Part shown: positions 51,175 through 59,739 of the stretch, piece by piece
Layout of the letters: the number at the start of each line of letters is the position of its first letter
Numbering within the stretch: the first letter of the stretch is position 1
Assembly: GCA_963667435.1 (NCBI GenBank)
Contig: OY763414.1
Coordinates: 3,286,001 to 3,350,000 of the forward strand
Source of the DNA: Marispirochaeta sp963667435
GTDB taxonomy: Bacteria > Spirochaetota > Spirochaetia > JC444 > Marispirochaetaceae
Length of the DNA stretch: 64,000 nt
Reading direction: 5' to 3'
The notes under the pieces: generated by a model
The model's input: only the letters and a program-made list of their open reading frames with translations
Databases searched by the model: none
What the model was told of the DNA's origin: nothing
Position numbers and translations under genes: made by a program

Positions 51175-52376
51175 TGAGTACTGCTGTTCATGAATATGTG
51201 CAGAAAAGACTTGGGAAGCTGAAAGAGACCATGAAAGAGAAGGGGATTGATGCCGCGTTTATCATCAAGCCCGAGAATGTTTTTTATTACAGCAATTTTA
51301 ATCCTGTTCTGAACAGTCATCCCGCAATTATGCTGGTTCCTGCCGTAGGGGATTCCACCCTGCTTATTCATGCAATCCGCCACGATCATGCCAGGGATGA
51401 AGGCGCCATTGACAATATAGCGCTTTACGGCAAATGGGGGAGTCATAAAACCCTCGCTATGGATCCCGTCGAAGCTGCTTCTGAGATTCTTGGCAAGGTG
51501 GAGACTCTGGGTATTGAGGAGGAGAATATCTCCTATCGCTATTTTACAAAACTTACCCAAAGTCTGTGCTGTTCAAAAACTGAGGATATCTCCGGGCTTA
51601 TAAAAACAGAAAAGCTGATAAAGGATTCCCACGAAATCGGCTGTATGCGGATTGCAGCAAAGCTGGTTGATATCGGGGTAAAAACCGCTATTGAAAACAT
51701 TGCTGCCGGGGCCAATGAAATAGAAGCCTGTACGGAAGGGCAGTATGCCATGCGCAAACTGTGGCAAACCAGCTACTCTGAGTATGAAATAAGCGGCTTC
51801 GGAACCTCCGAGGGGGGGATGATCGACAGCCTCGATATGTGGTCTCTGAGTAATGAGCGCATTGCTTATGGTTGTGACTGTCCCAGGGCGTATACTCCGA
51901 AGAAGGGAGATGTGGTGCTTCCCATGGCCTGGGCGAAGGTGAGTGGCTATCACGCGGAAAACGAACGTACGGTGATTATGGATACCCTCAGTGAAGAACG
52001 GGACCGGGCCTATCGGGCCATGCTGGATGCCCGGGCAGCTGTGTTTTCAGTTCTGAAGCCTGGAATCCTCTATGAAGACCTTTACAACACTGCTGCAGCA
52101 GTTTTTACAGACTATGGATTCGGGGAGATTCTTCCAGGAAGAATCGGTCATGGAATTGGTAACTCGGGCCACGATTATCCTTCCCTTGCAAAGGGGAATA
52201 CCATTCCACTGCAGAAGAATATGGCACTGACAGTTGAACCCGGCCTGATGACCGATACTCTGGGAGGTATGCGTCATTCCGACTCGGTGGTCATTACTGA
52301 TGACGGCTATGAATCTCTTACCGAACTGCCAAACGGGGCTATCCGGATTGCCGGCGGTAAGGTAGAGTATTTGTAA
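51174..52376 (+). CDS. M24-family (pita-bread) protein, creatinase-like, with incomplete metal site
   Basis: 400 residues: creatinase N-domain (1-150) and pita-bread C-domain. In metallo-M24 enzymes five ligands (D, D, H, E, E) hold two metals. Here His326 (RIGHGIGN) and Glu355 (TVEPG) remain, but the first two Asp positions read PMAWA (250-254) and AENERT (261-266), and the last Glu reads GMRHSDS (365-371). AxxERT and the R-x-x-D pattern recall creatinase, a metal-free C-N hydrolase. It is therefore more likely a creatinase-type hydrolase or lyase than a prolidase. Start overlaps the C45 stop (TAATG). Confidence 0.85.
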   Translation: MSTAVHEYVQKRLGKLKETMKEKGIDAAFIIKPENVFYYSNFNPVLNSHPAIMLVPAVGDSTLLIHAIRHDHARDEGAIDNIALYGKWGSHKTLAMDPVEAASEILGKVETLGIEEENISYRYFTKLTQSLCCSKTEDISGLIKTEKLIKDSHEIGCMRIAAKLVDIGVKTAIENIAAGANEIEACTEGQYAMRKLWQTSYSEYEISGFGTSEGGMIDSLDMWSLSNERIAYGCDCPRAYTPKKGDVVLPMAWAKVSGYHAENERTVIMDTLSEERDRAYRAMLDARAAVFSVLKPGILYEDLYNTAAAVFTDYGFGEILPGRIGHGIGNSGHDYPSLAKGNTIPLQKNMALTVEPGLMTDTLGGMRHSDSVVITDDGYESLTELPNGAIRIAGGKVEYL

Positions 52377-52406
52377 TTTTTTACTGATTTCCGGGAGACT
52401 GAACAC

Positions 52407-52994
52407 ATGGAAATGCTGGACAGAGTAAAAGATATGTTCTGGGGAAGAAAAGATTCCGGAATATTCAGGGAGATTCCCGCAGGGCTGTCGGGGAAGTTAT
52501 TTACCAGCCCCATGCCCTTCGGAGCTTACGACAGAGGCAGCCGGCTGATAGAAGCGTATCACCGGCATGGTGTCAGCCATGTCTTTTCTCTGGTTACCGA
52601 TGAGGAAGTAGCAAAGAAAGCCCGTAAAAATATCTTTAAAGAATATGCATCCGCGGGAATAGGATGTTCCCGCTATATAATCCCGGATTTTCAGGCTCCC
52701 GGCATTAAGCTTATGCAGGACCTTGTAGCTGAGGGGGTGGATCGGCTCAGAAAAGGGGAGAGGATTATTATCCACTGTCATGCAGGTGTTGGAAGAACGG
52801 CGGTTGCTGCGGCGTGTATCTACATGAAGGTTAAAAACTGTTCTGCAGATACTGCTATTGAGCATGTCAGGGGTGATATGATGGTGAACCTTACCTCGGA
52901 GCAGAAGAAGCTGATCCATCTGTTTGAGGAGCACCTGTCAGTTAAACCCTGGGGCGGCACCGGAGCTCAGTCCAAGAAAGATTCCCGGGCGTAA
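52407..52994 (+). CDS. Tyrosine/dual-specificity protein phosphatase
   Basis: 195 residues. The Cys-based phosphatase loop is IHCHAGVGRTA (Cys124, Arg130); Asp94 in IIPDFQAP is the likely general acid. The rest fits a small DSP/PTP-like domain, with no transmembrane segment. GGGAGA lies about nine bases before the ATG and 30 bases after the M24 gene, so it probably ends the catabolic operon. Its role there is unclear: a protein phosphatase, or a phosphatase of a small metabolite such as an inositol phosphate. Its last 57 bases overlap the convergent patatin gene. Confidence 0.88.
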   Translation: MEMLDRVKDMFWGRKDSGIFREIPAGLSGKLFTSPMPFGAYDRGSRLIEAYHRHGVSHVFSLVTDEEVAKKARKNIFKEYASAGIGCSRYIIPDFQAPGIKLMQDLVAEGVDRLRKGERIIIHCHAGVGRTAVAAACIYMKVKNCSADTAIEHVRGDMMVNLTSEQKKLIHLFEEHLSVKPWGGTGAQSKKDSRA

Positions 52995-55172
52995 CTTATC
53001 GTTAAGTTCAAATCGAAGACTTAATTCTCCTACGGGAAAGTTGGCTATAAAACCGGTGCTTCCTCCATAGTACCAGTCCGGTTTCGTCCGGCTCAGTTCC
53101 ATTCCCGGCGGCTGTACAGCGGCTGCATTGGCGGTTACCTGAACAAATATCTCCCGCCCCAGTAAAAGGGGCAGTCTTCCAATCTGGCGCCGTATGTTCA
53201 GAGCTGCGGTTGCATAGGCGCCTGCCTCAATTTCGCCCGGCAGATATCCGTGAAAACTCATGTTTTTTCCAAGGAAGAAATACTCTGCCTCTTTCGGCGA
53301 GTCAGCAAGGTTTATACCTCCATCTCCCCGGGATGCTAAAATTAGTCCCGGCAGAATGGGAAGAAAACCATTTCCATTCCAGGACAGGGAACTTAGAAGT
53401 CTGCTGTCTTCCACCGCGGTATCATTTTCAACTCTCAGGCTGATCCCGGATTCGGGAATCACCGGATTGTTCAGGGTATCTACGGTGAATGAGGTACGGC
53501 TTCCGGCTCTGCTCCAGCCTTCCTCCGGTAGGACTGTTTCGCCCAACAATCGGCTGAAATAGCAGTATTCAGCGTAGGGCTGCAGGGTCATATGGAAGTA
53601 TACACTCGGGGCTATTGTAAGCAGCATGTCCCCACCGGCTCTGGTAAGGGAATAAAAGCTGTCAAGGGTATTTCCTTCGTAATAATAGACGGGTTCCTGT
53701 TCAAGGTAACCGAACGCCGAGGCCAGCAGACTGTTCTGGTTGGTGGTCATGTATCCCGTACGGATGGACCCTGTGTTTGATACACTGATAAAAGTAACCA
53801 GTCCTGAAACACGCTCTTTTCCAAAAGGTTTAATCAGAGCAGCCTTAAGCATACCCCGGTGAAGGGTGCTGCCGGAAAAATACCCTGTGTATTCCACTCC
53901 GAAGCCTATCAGGGTATCGGGCAGCTGTATGCTTGCGATATCGGCTTCGAGGGTGTATCCACCGGAGGAGTCGGGCAGCAGCCTGTATGAGCAGCGTTTA
54001 AACCTTCCGCTGTCATACATTTCTGAGAAGATCTCCCGAAGCTGGCTGTTGGAGACCTCCCTGGGGACTGTTTCATCAAGCTGCTCCAGTATTTCCTTTC
54101 TGTAAGGATCAGAATCTGATAGAGTTATCCGGTTAATATTCAGACTGACATTCTGCTGCTGAGGTTCCCTGGTCTGCTGATGCTTATTCTTCTGCAGGGC
54201 TGCTATTTCTTTCAGATTGCTGAAAGCGGCTTTCCCTGCAGCATAGCCTATTTCAATAAGCTCGGCACCCTTGTCAAAATCCGCCATTGTATAACCGGAA
54301 AGGGCGGGACGTATCACCAGGTCGGAAATATCTTCATCGGAACCGTAGGCATCGGATAGCAGCAGTTCTGTTGCCTGTTGAGATATGGCGCCAAGGGTGG
54401 TCAACTTTTCTGCTTCGGGCTGCAGGCTTCCCAGGGGCACCGTGATAATTATATCAGCTCCCATTTCTACAGCAGTAATGGCGGGAACATTGTCCACCCA
54501 GCCTCCGTCTATCAGATAGCGGTTCCGGTAGTGTACCGGTGTAAATATACCTGGTACTGCCATGGAGGCTCTGATGACTGTTTTCAGATCTCCATAATCA
54601 AAGACGATCTTTTCCCCGGTTAAAAGGTCGGTTGAGACTGCCCGGAAGCTGCGCGGCAGAGTATCGAAGTCCATTTCTGCCGGGTAGGCATCCAGAAGGC
54701 TGTCAAGAAATTCAAGTACATGCTGGGCATGGGAGATCCCGACATCGGTTACATCGTTATTTTTATAAAAAGGCAGTACCACCGGGAACGTTGTGCGCAG
54801 GAGGCGCTGTTCAAAGACCATTTTATCCCTGCTGTAGTTATCAAAGAGGATTTCCTGCCAGTCGCTTTCGAGAACAAGGTTCTTCATTTCTTCCGGGGAA
54901 TAGCCCGCTGAGTACAGGCCTCCTACGATGCTGCCTATACTGGTTCCCACCACCATATCAGGGTCAACTCCAGCCTCTTCCATTGCAAGGAGTACACCAA
55001 CATGGGCAAAACCCAGAGCTCCTCCTCCGCCGAGAACCAGGGCGATCCGGGGGGTATTGCCGCTGTCCGGGAGTTCATCCGGAGTATCGGAAAAGAGGAG
55101 AATCCCCGGGAGGGAGGTTATCAAAATTAGAATAAGCACATATGCGGGCAGGCTGAATTTTCTTATCTTCAC
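52938..55172 (-). CDS. Patatin-like phospholipase with POTRA and outer-membrane barrel (type Vd autotransporter)
   Basis: 744 residues from the GTG at 55172 (AGAGGGG five bases upstream; a longer frame to 55232 lacks a site). Signal peptide LPAYVLILILITSLPGILLF. Patatin domain follows: oxyanion loop LVLGGGGALGFAHVGVL, nucleophile GTSIG (Ser78), catalytic Asp in IDGGWVDN. After about residue 340 come a POTRA-like section (SNSQLREIFSEMYDSGRFKR) and a C-terminal beta-barrel with alternating aromatic strands, as in PlpD/FplA. The architecture predicts surface exposure or release of a lipase by its own barrel. The C-terminus ends GFN rather than a terminal Phe. Confidence 0.9.
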   Translation of the reverse strand: MKIRKFSLPAYVLILILITSLPGILLFSDTPDELPDSGNTPRIALVLGGGGALGFAHVGVLLAMEEAGVDPDMVVGTSIGSIVGGLYSAGYSPEEMKNLVLESDWQEILFDNYSRDKMVFEQRLLRTTFPVVLPFYKNNDVTDVGISHAQHVLEFLDSLLDAYPAEMDFDTLPRSFRAVSTDLLTGEKIVFDYGDLKTVIRASMAVPGIFTPVHYRNRYLIDGGWVDNVPAITAVEMGADIIITVPLGSLQPEAEKLTTLGAISQQATELLLSDAYGSDEDISDLVIRPALSGYTMADFDKGAELIEIGYAAGKAAFSNLKEIAALQKNKHQQTREPQQQNVSLNINRITLSDSDPYRKEILEQLDETVPREVSNSQLREIFSEMYDSGRFKRCSYRLLPDSSGGYTLEADIASIQLPDTLIGFGVEYTGYFSGSTLHRGMLKAALIKPFGKERVSGLVTFISVSNTGSIRTGYMTTNQNSLLASAFGYLEQEPVYYYEGNTLDSFYSLTRAGGDMLLTIAPSVYFHMTLQPYAEYCYFSRLLGETVLPEEGWSRAGSRTSFTVDTLNNPVIPESGISLRVENDTAVEDSRLLSSLSWNGNGFLPILPGLILASRGDGGINLADSPKEAEYFFLGKNMSFHGYLPGEIEAGAYATAALNIRRQIGRLPLLLGREIFVQVTANAAAVQPPGMELSRTKPDWYYGGSTGFIANFPVGELSLRFELNDKLRPGIFLGLSSGAAPGFN

Positions 55173-55250
55173 TGTACCCCTCTCTTGCTGTTCTCGGATT
55201 ATGTTACCAGTATAGTATATTCCCCAGATCAATGTGATACACTGAAACAG

Positions 55251-55994
55251 ATGGGAAACGTTAGATATACAATATTCTGCTTTATCCTTCCTCTTCTGCT
55301 CTGTCGTCTCTCCGCTGATGAGGGCGGCTGGAAAAAGCTGGAAATAAGAGAGGGAGAATCCCTGTGGGCAAGTTCTGTTCTGACCGAAACCCTGGGAGGG
55401 CTAAAAGTCAGCTACGGTCCGGAAGCTCTGTTTGACGGCGATATCTCCACCCCCTGGGTTGAAGGTGCTGAAGGGACGGGGGTTGGTGAGAATGTTCTGA
55501 TCCAGACACGGAAAATCGTGAGTGCCCTGGATATTACCAACGGGTTTGCGTCGTCTTCCCGTTTATTTACCCGGAATAATCGTCTGAGGGCTGTTTCCCT
55601 GAGCCTTGTTGCAGGCTTAACTGCTCCGGGGCTGGTTACCGAGCTTGATTATATTCTCTATTTTGTCCGGGAAAAGGAGATATCCGGGGATTTCTTCCTA
55701 AAAGACTCTCCCTCCCCCCGGCGGATAGATATTTCCTCCACCTCAGGTGAGCAGGTTTCTTTTTTCGACGAGGTTGTAACGGCTTTTGCCAGAGAGTATC
55801 CGGATTTTTATTCAATGATACTGCAGGATCTCGGTATATCTCCTGAAGAGGGTGATGCTCTTATGTACCGTAAGCTGATATTGGAGATGTACGGGTTTTA
55901 CGGTCTTCGACTCACCATTAACGAGGTCTATGCCGGAACGCATTATAACGATACCTGCATTGCAGAGCTGAAACTGGAACTGGAAGAATTTTAG
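55251..55994 (+). CDS. Exported protein with NADase-type glycan-binding domain
   Basis: 247 residues from the ATG at 55251; signal peptide YTIFCFILPLLLCRLSA. The N-terminal half carries the discoidin-like pattern ALFDGDISTPWVEGAEGTG followed by VGENVLI, LDITNGF and RNNRLRAVSLSL, which matches the NADase-type glycan-binding domain common in bacterial surface proteins. The C-terminal half has no motif I recognise. It is divergent from the patatin gene with a 78-base gap and no strong ribosome site. Binding of an envelope glycan is plausible only by family. Confidence 0.8.
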   Translation: MGNVRYTIFCFILPLLLCRLSADEGGWKKLEIREGESLWASSVLTETLGGLKVSYGPEALFDGDISTPWVEGAEGTGVGENVLIQTRKIVSALDITNGFASSSRLFTRNNRLRAVSLSLVAGLTAPGLVTELDYILYFVREKEISGDFFLKDSPSPRRIDISSTSGEQVSFFDEVVTAFAREYPDFYSMILQDLGISPEEGDALMYRKLILEMYGFYGLRLTINEVYAGTHYNDTCIAELKLELEEF

Positions 55995-56470
55995 TCCGGT
56001 TTTTCCATAAGCTGTGTAATACTTTCAACCAGCAGTTCATGGTCATTAACATGGTTGGGCAGTCCGGATATGCATATGGACCCGATCATACCGGTACCGT
56101 GCAGAAGAACCGGATATCCTCCTCCCACATCTGCAAAGTCATCGGGGTTTATTTTCCTGTCTGCAAGGGTTTTGTCCTTCATTTCCAGCCAGTATCTGAA
56201 CCTGAGGGTGGACATCTGCATAAGTTCCACGCTGCGTCGTTTCCGCTGCAGCCAGAGTGCGGTGTCGGCACGAACCCCGTCGGCAAAGAACCGGAATACC
56301 ACAAGCCCGTTAATGGTAATCTCAATACCCACCGGATCAGGGTATATTTGACTCTTTTTATTGAGTATCAGCCCCAGTTTTAGGGCATCGGCTCGTGAAA
56401 AGGTATGAAAACTGAGCCGTTCTTCCTCCCGCTGAAGATCAAGATATCTTTTTTCTGCTTCTTTATTCAC
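55991..56470 (-). CDS. UPF0303 family protein (heme-degrading/HbpS-like fold)
   Basis: 159 residues, cytoplasmic. The family pattern is seen: LSFHTFSRADALKLGLIL, VGIEITINGLVVFRF, the ALWLQRKRRSVELM segment and the C-terminal GGGYPVLLHGTGMIGSICIS followed by GLPNHVNDHELLV. Function is unknown; the fold relates to GlcG/HbpS proteins. GTG start with GAGGAG seven bases upstream. It lies 16 bases after the polysaccharide deacetylase gene on the same strand and overlaps the convergent gene's stop by four bases. Confidence 0.85.
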   Translation of the reverse strand: MNKEAEKRYLDLQREEERLSFHTFSRADALKLGLILNKKSQIYPDPVGIEITINGLVVFRFFADGVRADTALWLQRKRRSVELMQMSTLRFRYWLEMKDKTLADRKINPDDFADVGGGYPVLLHGTGMIGSICISGLPNHVNDHELLVESITQLMEKPD

Positions 56471-56486
56471 TGATGTCTCCTCTTAT

Positions 56487-58313
56487 TTATCGAATTGAAA
56501 CGTAGGGTTTTCCATTTTTAAGACGGCTGCTAACGGGAATATTCCGGCCCTGAACATCCTGCAGGATAATTGTTTTGTCCCCTAGTACTTCAAAGCCTAA
56601 GAGGGGATGTCTCTTGTCTGCGGGAAGATTCAGCTGAAGCGTAAGGGTTTCTCCTGATCTGTCCGCCCTGACTATGTGTGTTTTGCTGCGGGCCCACCAG
56701 AACTCTCCGAAGCTTCCCATCGTGCCCATCCACGCACCTTTTCGGGAGGCATAATCCATAAGAGCACTCTGTGCCTCCAGTTTGAAAGTTTTCTTCCTGG
56801 AATCTGAAGGATGAACCAGCAGAACTGTTATGGAGTTGTTGGCGGCGTTGGCATCCATAACATTCTTCCATTGTTCAACGGCATCGGAAAGTGTCTCTTC
56901 TGTGAGGAATTCCAGCGAATCATCCAGGGTAACGGGGATCTCAATTATTCCGGATTCCGCCGATCCCGGACGTCGCTCAGTTAAGGCAAAGTAGGGGAAT
57001 GTTGTGAGTACATCATTGGCGGAGAATGAAGAATCATAGCCATATCCGGAGGATGCAAGAATGGCGATCAGCTCCGGAGGGGAGGCCAGGTAACCTGCTC
57101 TGAAGGTTCGGGTGTTCTGTCCTTCAATGTCCCTGTCCAGCAGTTCTTTGCTTACCCGGGCTTCTCCGTTTATGGTTATTTCCTTTTCCGGACGGTAGTC
57201 GGCAAAGTTTACATTTGCCGAGCCCTCCGGTGCAGAGGTGAAATCGTAGGAGTGGGCAACAGTATGACTGCCGATCTCGTGTCCTCTTGCCGCCAGTTCC
57301 CGTATCGCCTGCAGATTTTCGGGCACGCTGTAATAGCCAATATCCGCAGCATTGGTTAAGTATTTGGTATTGATAAAATAGGTTCCCCGTACCCCGTATT
57401 TTTCTTCCAGAGAGGCGAACTTCAGGGAGTCCACAAAGGATGTCTGGGCATCAATATCGTGGCTCAGCAGAAGCGCTGTACTATTTGACCGGGGTATTGC
57501 GCTTATGGAGACCGCCGAGCTGGTGTATCCTTCATACAGAGCCTTGATAAGCAGCATGATTACATCCGCCGAGGGTTCAACGCTGTTAACGAAGAGACGC
57601 TGTGCTTCATAGTCTCCCCCTGTCTGAGGCAGCATAACCGTCTCTTCGAAGCTTACTCCCAGATAATAGGCGATTCCCCTGCCGTAGTAGTTTCTTACAA
57701 ATCCGGCTGATCCGTCAGGAAACCGGGCCAGTACATCCGCCATGGAGTCCGCCTCTGCTCCGTGGGACCAGATCAGCTCCTTGAATATTGTTCCATAGCC
57801 GTTGCCCAGGCTTATGGTTTTTTCGTTGGGGTGATCGATGTATGCCAGTACCGGCTCATTCGGGAAATCCTTAAAATGCAGCCGGTCTCGTGTTTTCAAT
57901 GAGGAAAGCGACGAAATTCCCAGAAGCGGAAACAGCCTTGACCCTACAGGTCCGGGAACCAGCAGAGTTGCCCCGTTATCAACAAACTGGTAGAGCGCAT
58001 TTTCCCAGGCAGAATTCAAACTGTTGTTTGCAGGTCCATCAGTCATAACAGCGGTGGAAAAGCTGTCCAGATCTGCCGGGTCGGACACAAGGGAAAATGG
58101 AATCCCCAGGATTTCTGGGATGCGGCGCAGGGCATCTTCCGCGATACGGTCTTTTTCTCCACTGTCGCCCGTGGGAGCAATCAGTGCCAGGGTGTAGTCT
58201 CCCGGAGGCATTCCCCAGAGCATAAGGGGAGACAGTATGAATGTCGCGGAAACAGCAAGTTTCAGAAGGATCTTCCGGTTTACCTTACATGTTTGGTTAC
58301 TCACTTTGTTCAT
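56487..58313 (-). CDS. Exported polysaccharide deacetylase (NodB/CE4-like) with long N-terminal domain
   Basis: 608 residues. Signal-type hydrophobic segment at 15-34. Residues 40-270 form a Rossmann-like or glutamine-amidotransferase-like domain of unknown role. The NodB domain starts at about 280: Asp286/Asp288 (LSHDID), His350 and His354 (HEIGSHTVAHS) give the metal and base residues, with a later SSFSANDV and IEIPVTLDDS, and LLVHPSDS as motif 5. A C-terminal beta domain follows. GGAG precedes the ATG. It overlaps the stop of the broken glycosidase gene by four bases, so the two act on one polysaccharide. Confidence 0.85.
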   Translation of the reverse strand: MNKVSNQTCKVNRKILLKLAVSATFILSPLMLWGMPPGDYTLALIAPTGDSGEKDRIAEDALRRIPEILGIPFSLVSDPADLDSFSTAVMTDGPANNSLNSAWENALYQFVDNGATLLVPGPVGSRLFPLLGISSLSSLKTRDRLHFKDFPNEPVLAYIDHPNEKTISLGNGYGTIFKELIWSHGAEADSMADVLARFPDGSAGFVRNYYGRGIAYYLGVSFEETVMLPQTGGDYEAQRLFVNSVEPSADVIMLLIKALYEGYTSSAVSISAIPRSNSTALLLSHDIDAQTSFVDSLKFASLEEKYGVRGTYFINTKYLTNAADIGYYSVPENLQAIRELAARGHEIGSHTVAHSYDFTSAPEGSANVNFADYRPEKEITINGEARVSKELLDRDIEGQNTRTFRAGYLASPPELIAILASSGYGYDSSFSANDVLTTFPYFALTERRPGSAESGIIEIPVTLDDSLEFLTEETLSDAVEQWKNVMDANAANNSITVLLVHPSDSRKKTFKLEAQSALMDYASRKGAWMGTMGSFGEFWWARSKTHIVRADRSGETLTLQLNLPADKRHPLLGFEVLGDKTIILQDVQGRNIPVSSRLKNGKPYVSIR

Positions 58314-58612
58314 CTGCCACTCCAGAATATCCTGTTATCTTCTGCGTCCAGAATAAGTTCAGCAGCTATGACCAGCCAGGCTGTGGATGCTACTGAAGGC
58401 CAGGTGGAAAACTGGTGGGGTATTTCCAGGGTGGCATACGGAATCCCTCCGTCAACAGCTATGCCGTATGCTGCTCTGATAATCTCAAGTGCCTTGAGGA
58501 CATCACCCGACTTGACAAGAGCGGCAGCCATGCCCAGTGCTCCTTCAGGCCAGGTTATATCCAGATCCTTCCAGGTAAGATCCGGGGAACCCAGGAGTTC
58601 AGCGGTGATTGA
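58310..58612 (-). pseudogene. C-terminal 100 residues of the glycosidase in a shifted frame
   Basis: Reading on from the seven-A run (58613-58619, T7 on the plus strand), the next frame gives ITAELLGSPDLTWKDLDITW, PEGALGMAAALVKSGD and the conserved end GIPYATLEIPHQFSTWPSVA, STAWLVIAAEL. It stops at 58310 and overlaps the deacetylase start (ATGA). One extra A would join it to the preceding frame as a 444-residue protein. Confidence 0.8.
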
Positions 58613-59643
58613 TTTTTTTCATATACCGGAGCAGCCCCGTAGGGCCGGTATTCTCCGGGTCTGCCGTTTGAAAACCTCTCCAGGGCGTTTGCGAGAGTTC
58701 TGTCTGCTTTTTCCGTTTCTCCCGTTGCCCGGAGAAACATGGATCCCCAGCTTGCGGTGTCCAGAGGGAGGACAGTGTCTCTTCTTCCATCTTTTTTTAT
58801 TCCCTGGATGATCTGATCCTTTTCCGTGCTCCACATGCTTAGCAGTCCATGGGCAGTAAGAACAGCGGCTGTCTCCCAGCGGTTTTCCCCGGTGAGTTGC
58901 GCTAGTCCTGAAAAGAGAAACCATGCATCGATATTGTGTTCGGCACTGATCCATTCAAGCTGTTCATCGGAGTAGCTGGTTTCAACAGTTCCGTCGTTGT
59001 CGTTCAGTACATGGGCTCCCATGCTTCCTGTAACAAGGCCGTAGCGGGGATCACTGTTGTCGGTGATTTGAAGGGATTGGAGGTGTCCGGCCACCTTTTC
59101 TGCCAGATACAGAATCCGGCGGTTTATACGGTCGTCAATGTTGAATTCATTGTCATGGCTTTTAAGTTTCTGCAGATAAAAGACTGCTGCATATCCAGCC
59201 CAGGCGGAGGCTCCGCTGCGGATGGTGGCGTCACTGTGATCTTCTTCGGATGGCCAGGTATTGTGCAGATTGAAGCCGAACCAGAGGCTGCCGTTGCTGC
59301 GAAGCTGTCTTGAAAGTCCGAAGATCAGGTCTTCAGCCTCCCTGTAACGGTCGCACATAGTAAAGGCGATGGCTGTCAGAGCATCATCGTAAGTATAGGC
59401 GCGGCCGCGAATAAAAGGGAAGGCCGGGTCGGTCTCATCAAGGCGGTAGCTGATAATAAGATTCCTGCGTTGAGGAACCGGTTCCTCAACCATTCTGTTT
59501 GGAGGAAGCTGGGCAGTCAGCCAGGCCAGGGCCTGATCGCGGTAACGGGTAATTTCCTGTTCTGCATTTTCCGGCAGGGCGGACAGATTCATTGCGAGCC
59601 CTAATCCTGCAAGGAGTATTCCGCAGATTTTCCCCATTTTCAT
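58555..59643 (-). CDS. Exported (alpha/alpha)6-type glycosidase, frameshifted at a poly-A run
   Basis: 362 residues up to a premature stop. Signal peptide MKMGKICGILLAGLGLAMNLSA. The mature part has repeated helical pairs with aromatic and acidic residues (RAYTYDDALTAIAFTMCDRY, SLWFGFNLHNTW, SGASAWAGYAAVFYLQK, EHNIDAWFLFSGLAQLTG, DTASWGSMFLRATGE), the look of a six-hairpin glycosidase; the specific family is not clear to me. The last 18 residues are out of the original frame: at 58613-58619 the coding strand has seven A, and eight would restore the true C-terminus. It lies upstream of the deacetylase in the same operon. Confidence 0.75.
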   Translation of the reverse strand: MKMGKICGILLAGLGLAMNLSALPENAEQEITRYRDQALAWLTAQLPPNRMVEEPVPQRRNLIISYRLDETDPAFPFIRGRAYTYDDALTAIAFTMCDRYREAEDLIFGLSRQLRSNGSLWFGFNLHNTWPSEEDHSDATIRSGASAWAGYAAVFYLQKLKSHDNEFNIDDRINRRILYLAEKVAGHLQSLQITDNSDPRYGLVTGSMGAHVLNDNDGTVETSYSDEQLEWISAEHNIDAWFLFSGLAQLTGENRWETAAVLTAHGLLSMWSTEKDQIIQGIKKDGRRDTVLPLDTASWGSMFLRATGETEKADRTLANALERFSNGRPGEYRPYGAAPVYEKNQSPLNSWVPRILPGRIWI

Positions 59644-59739
59644 TGCTCAAGTGTACAACGCTGCCGGGGAAAATACGAGGGCATTTTCCGGGTAGGCACC
59701 CGGGCGGGGATAGGAGATAATAGACAGCGGAGGCAACAT

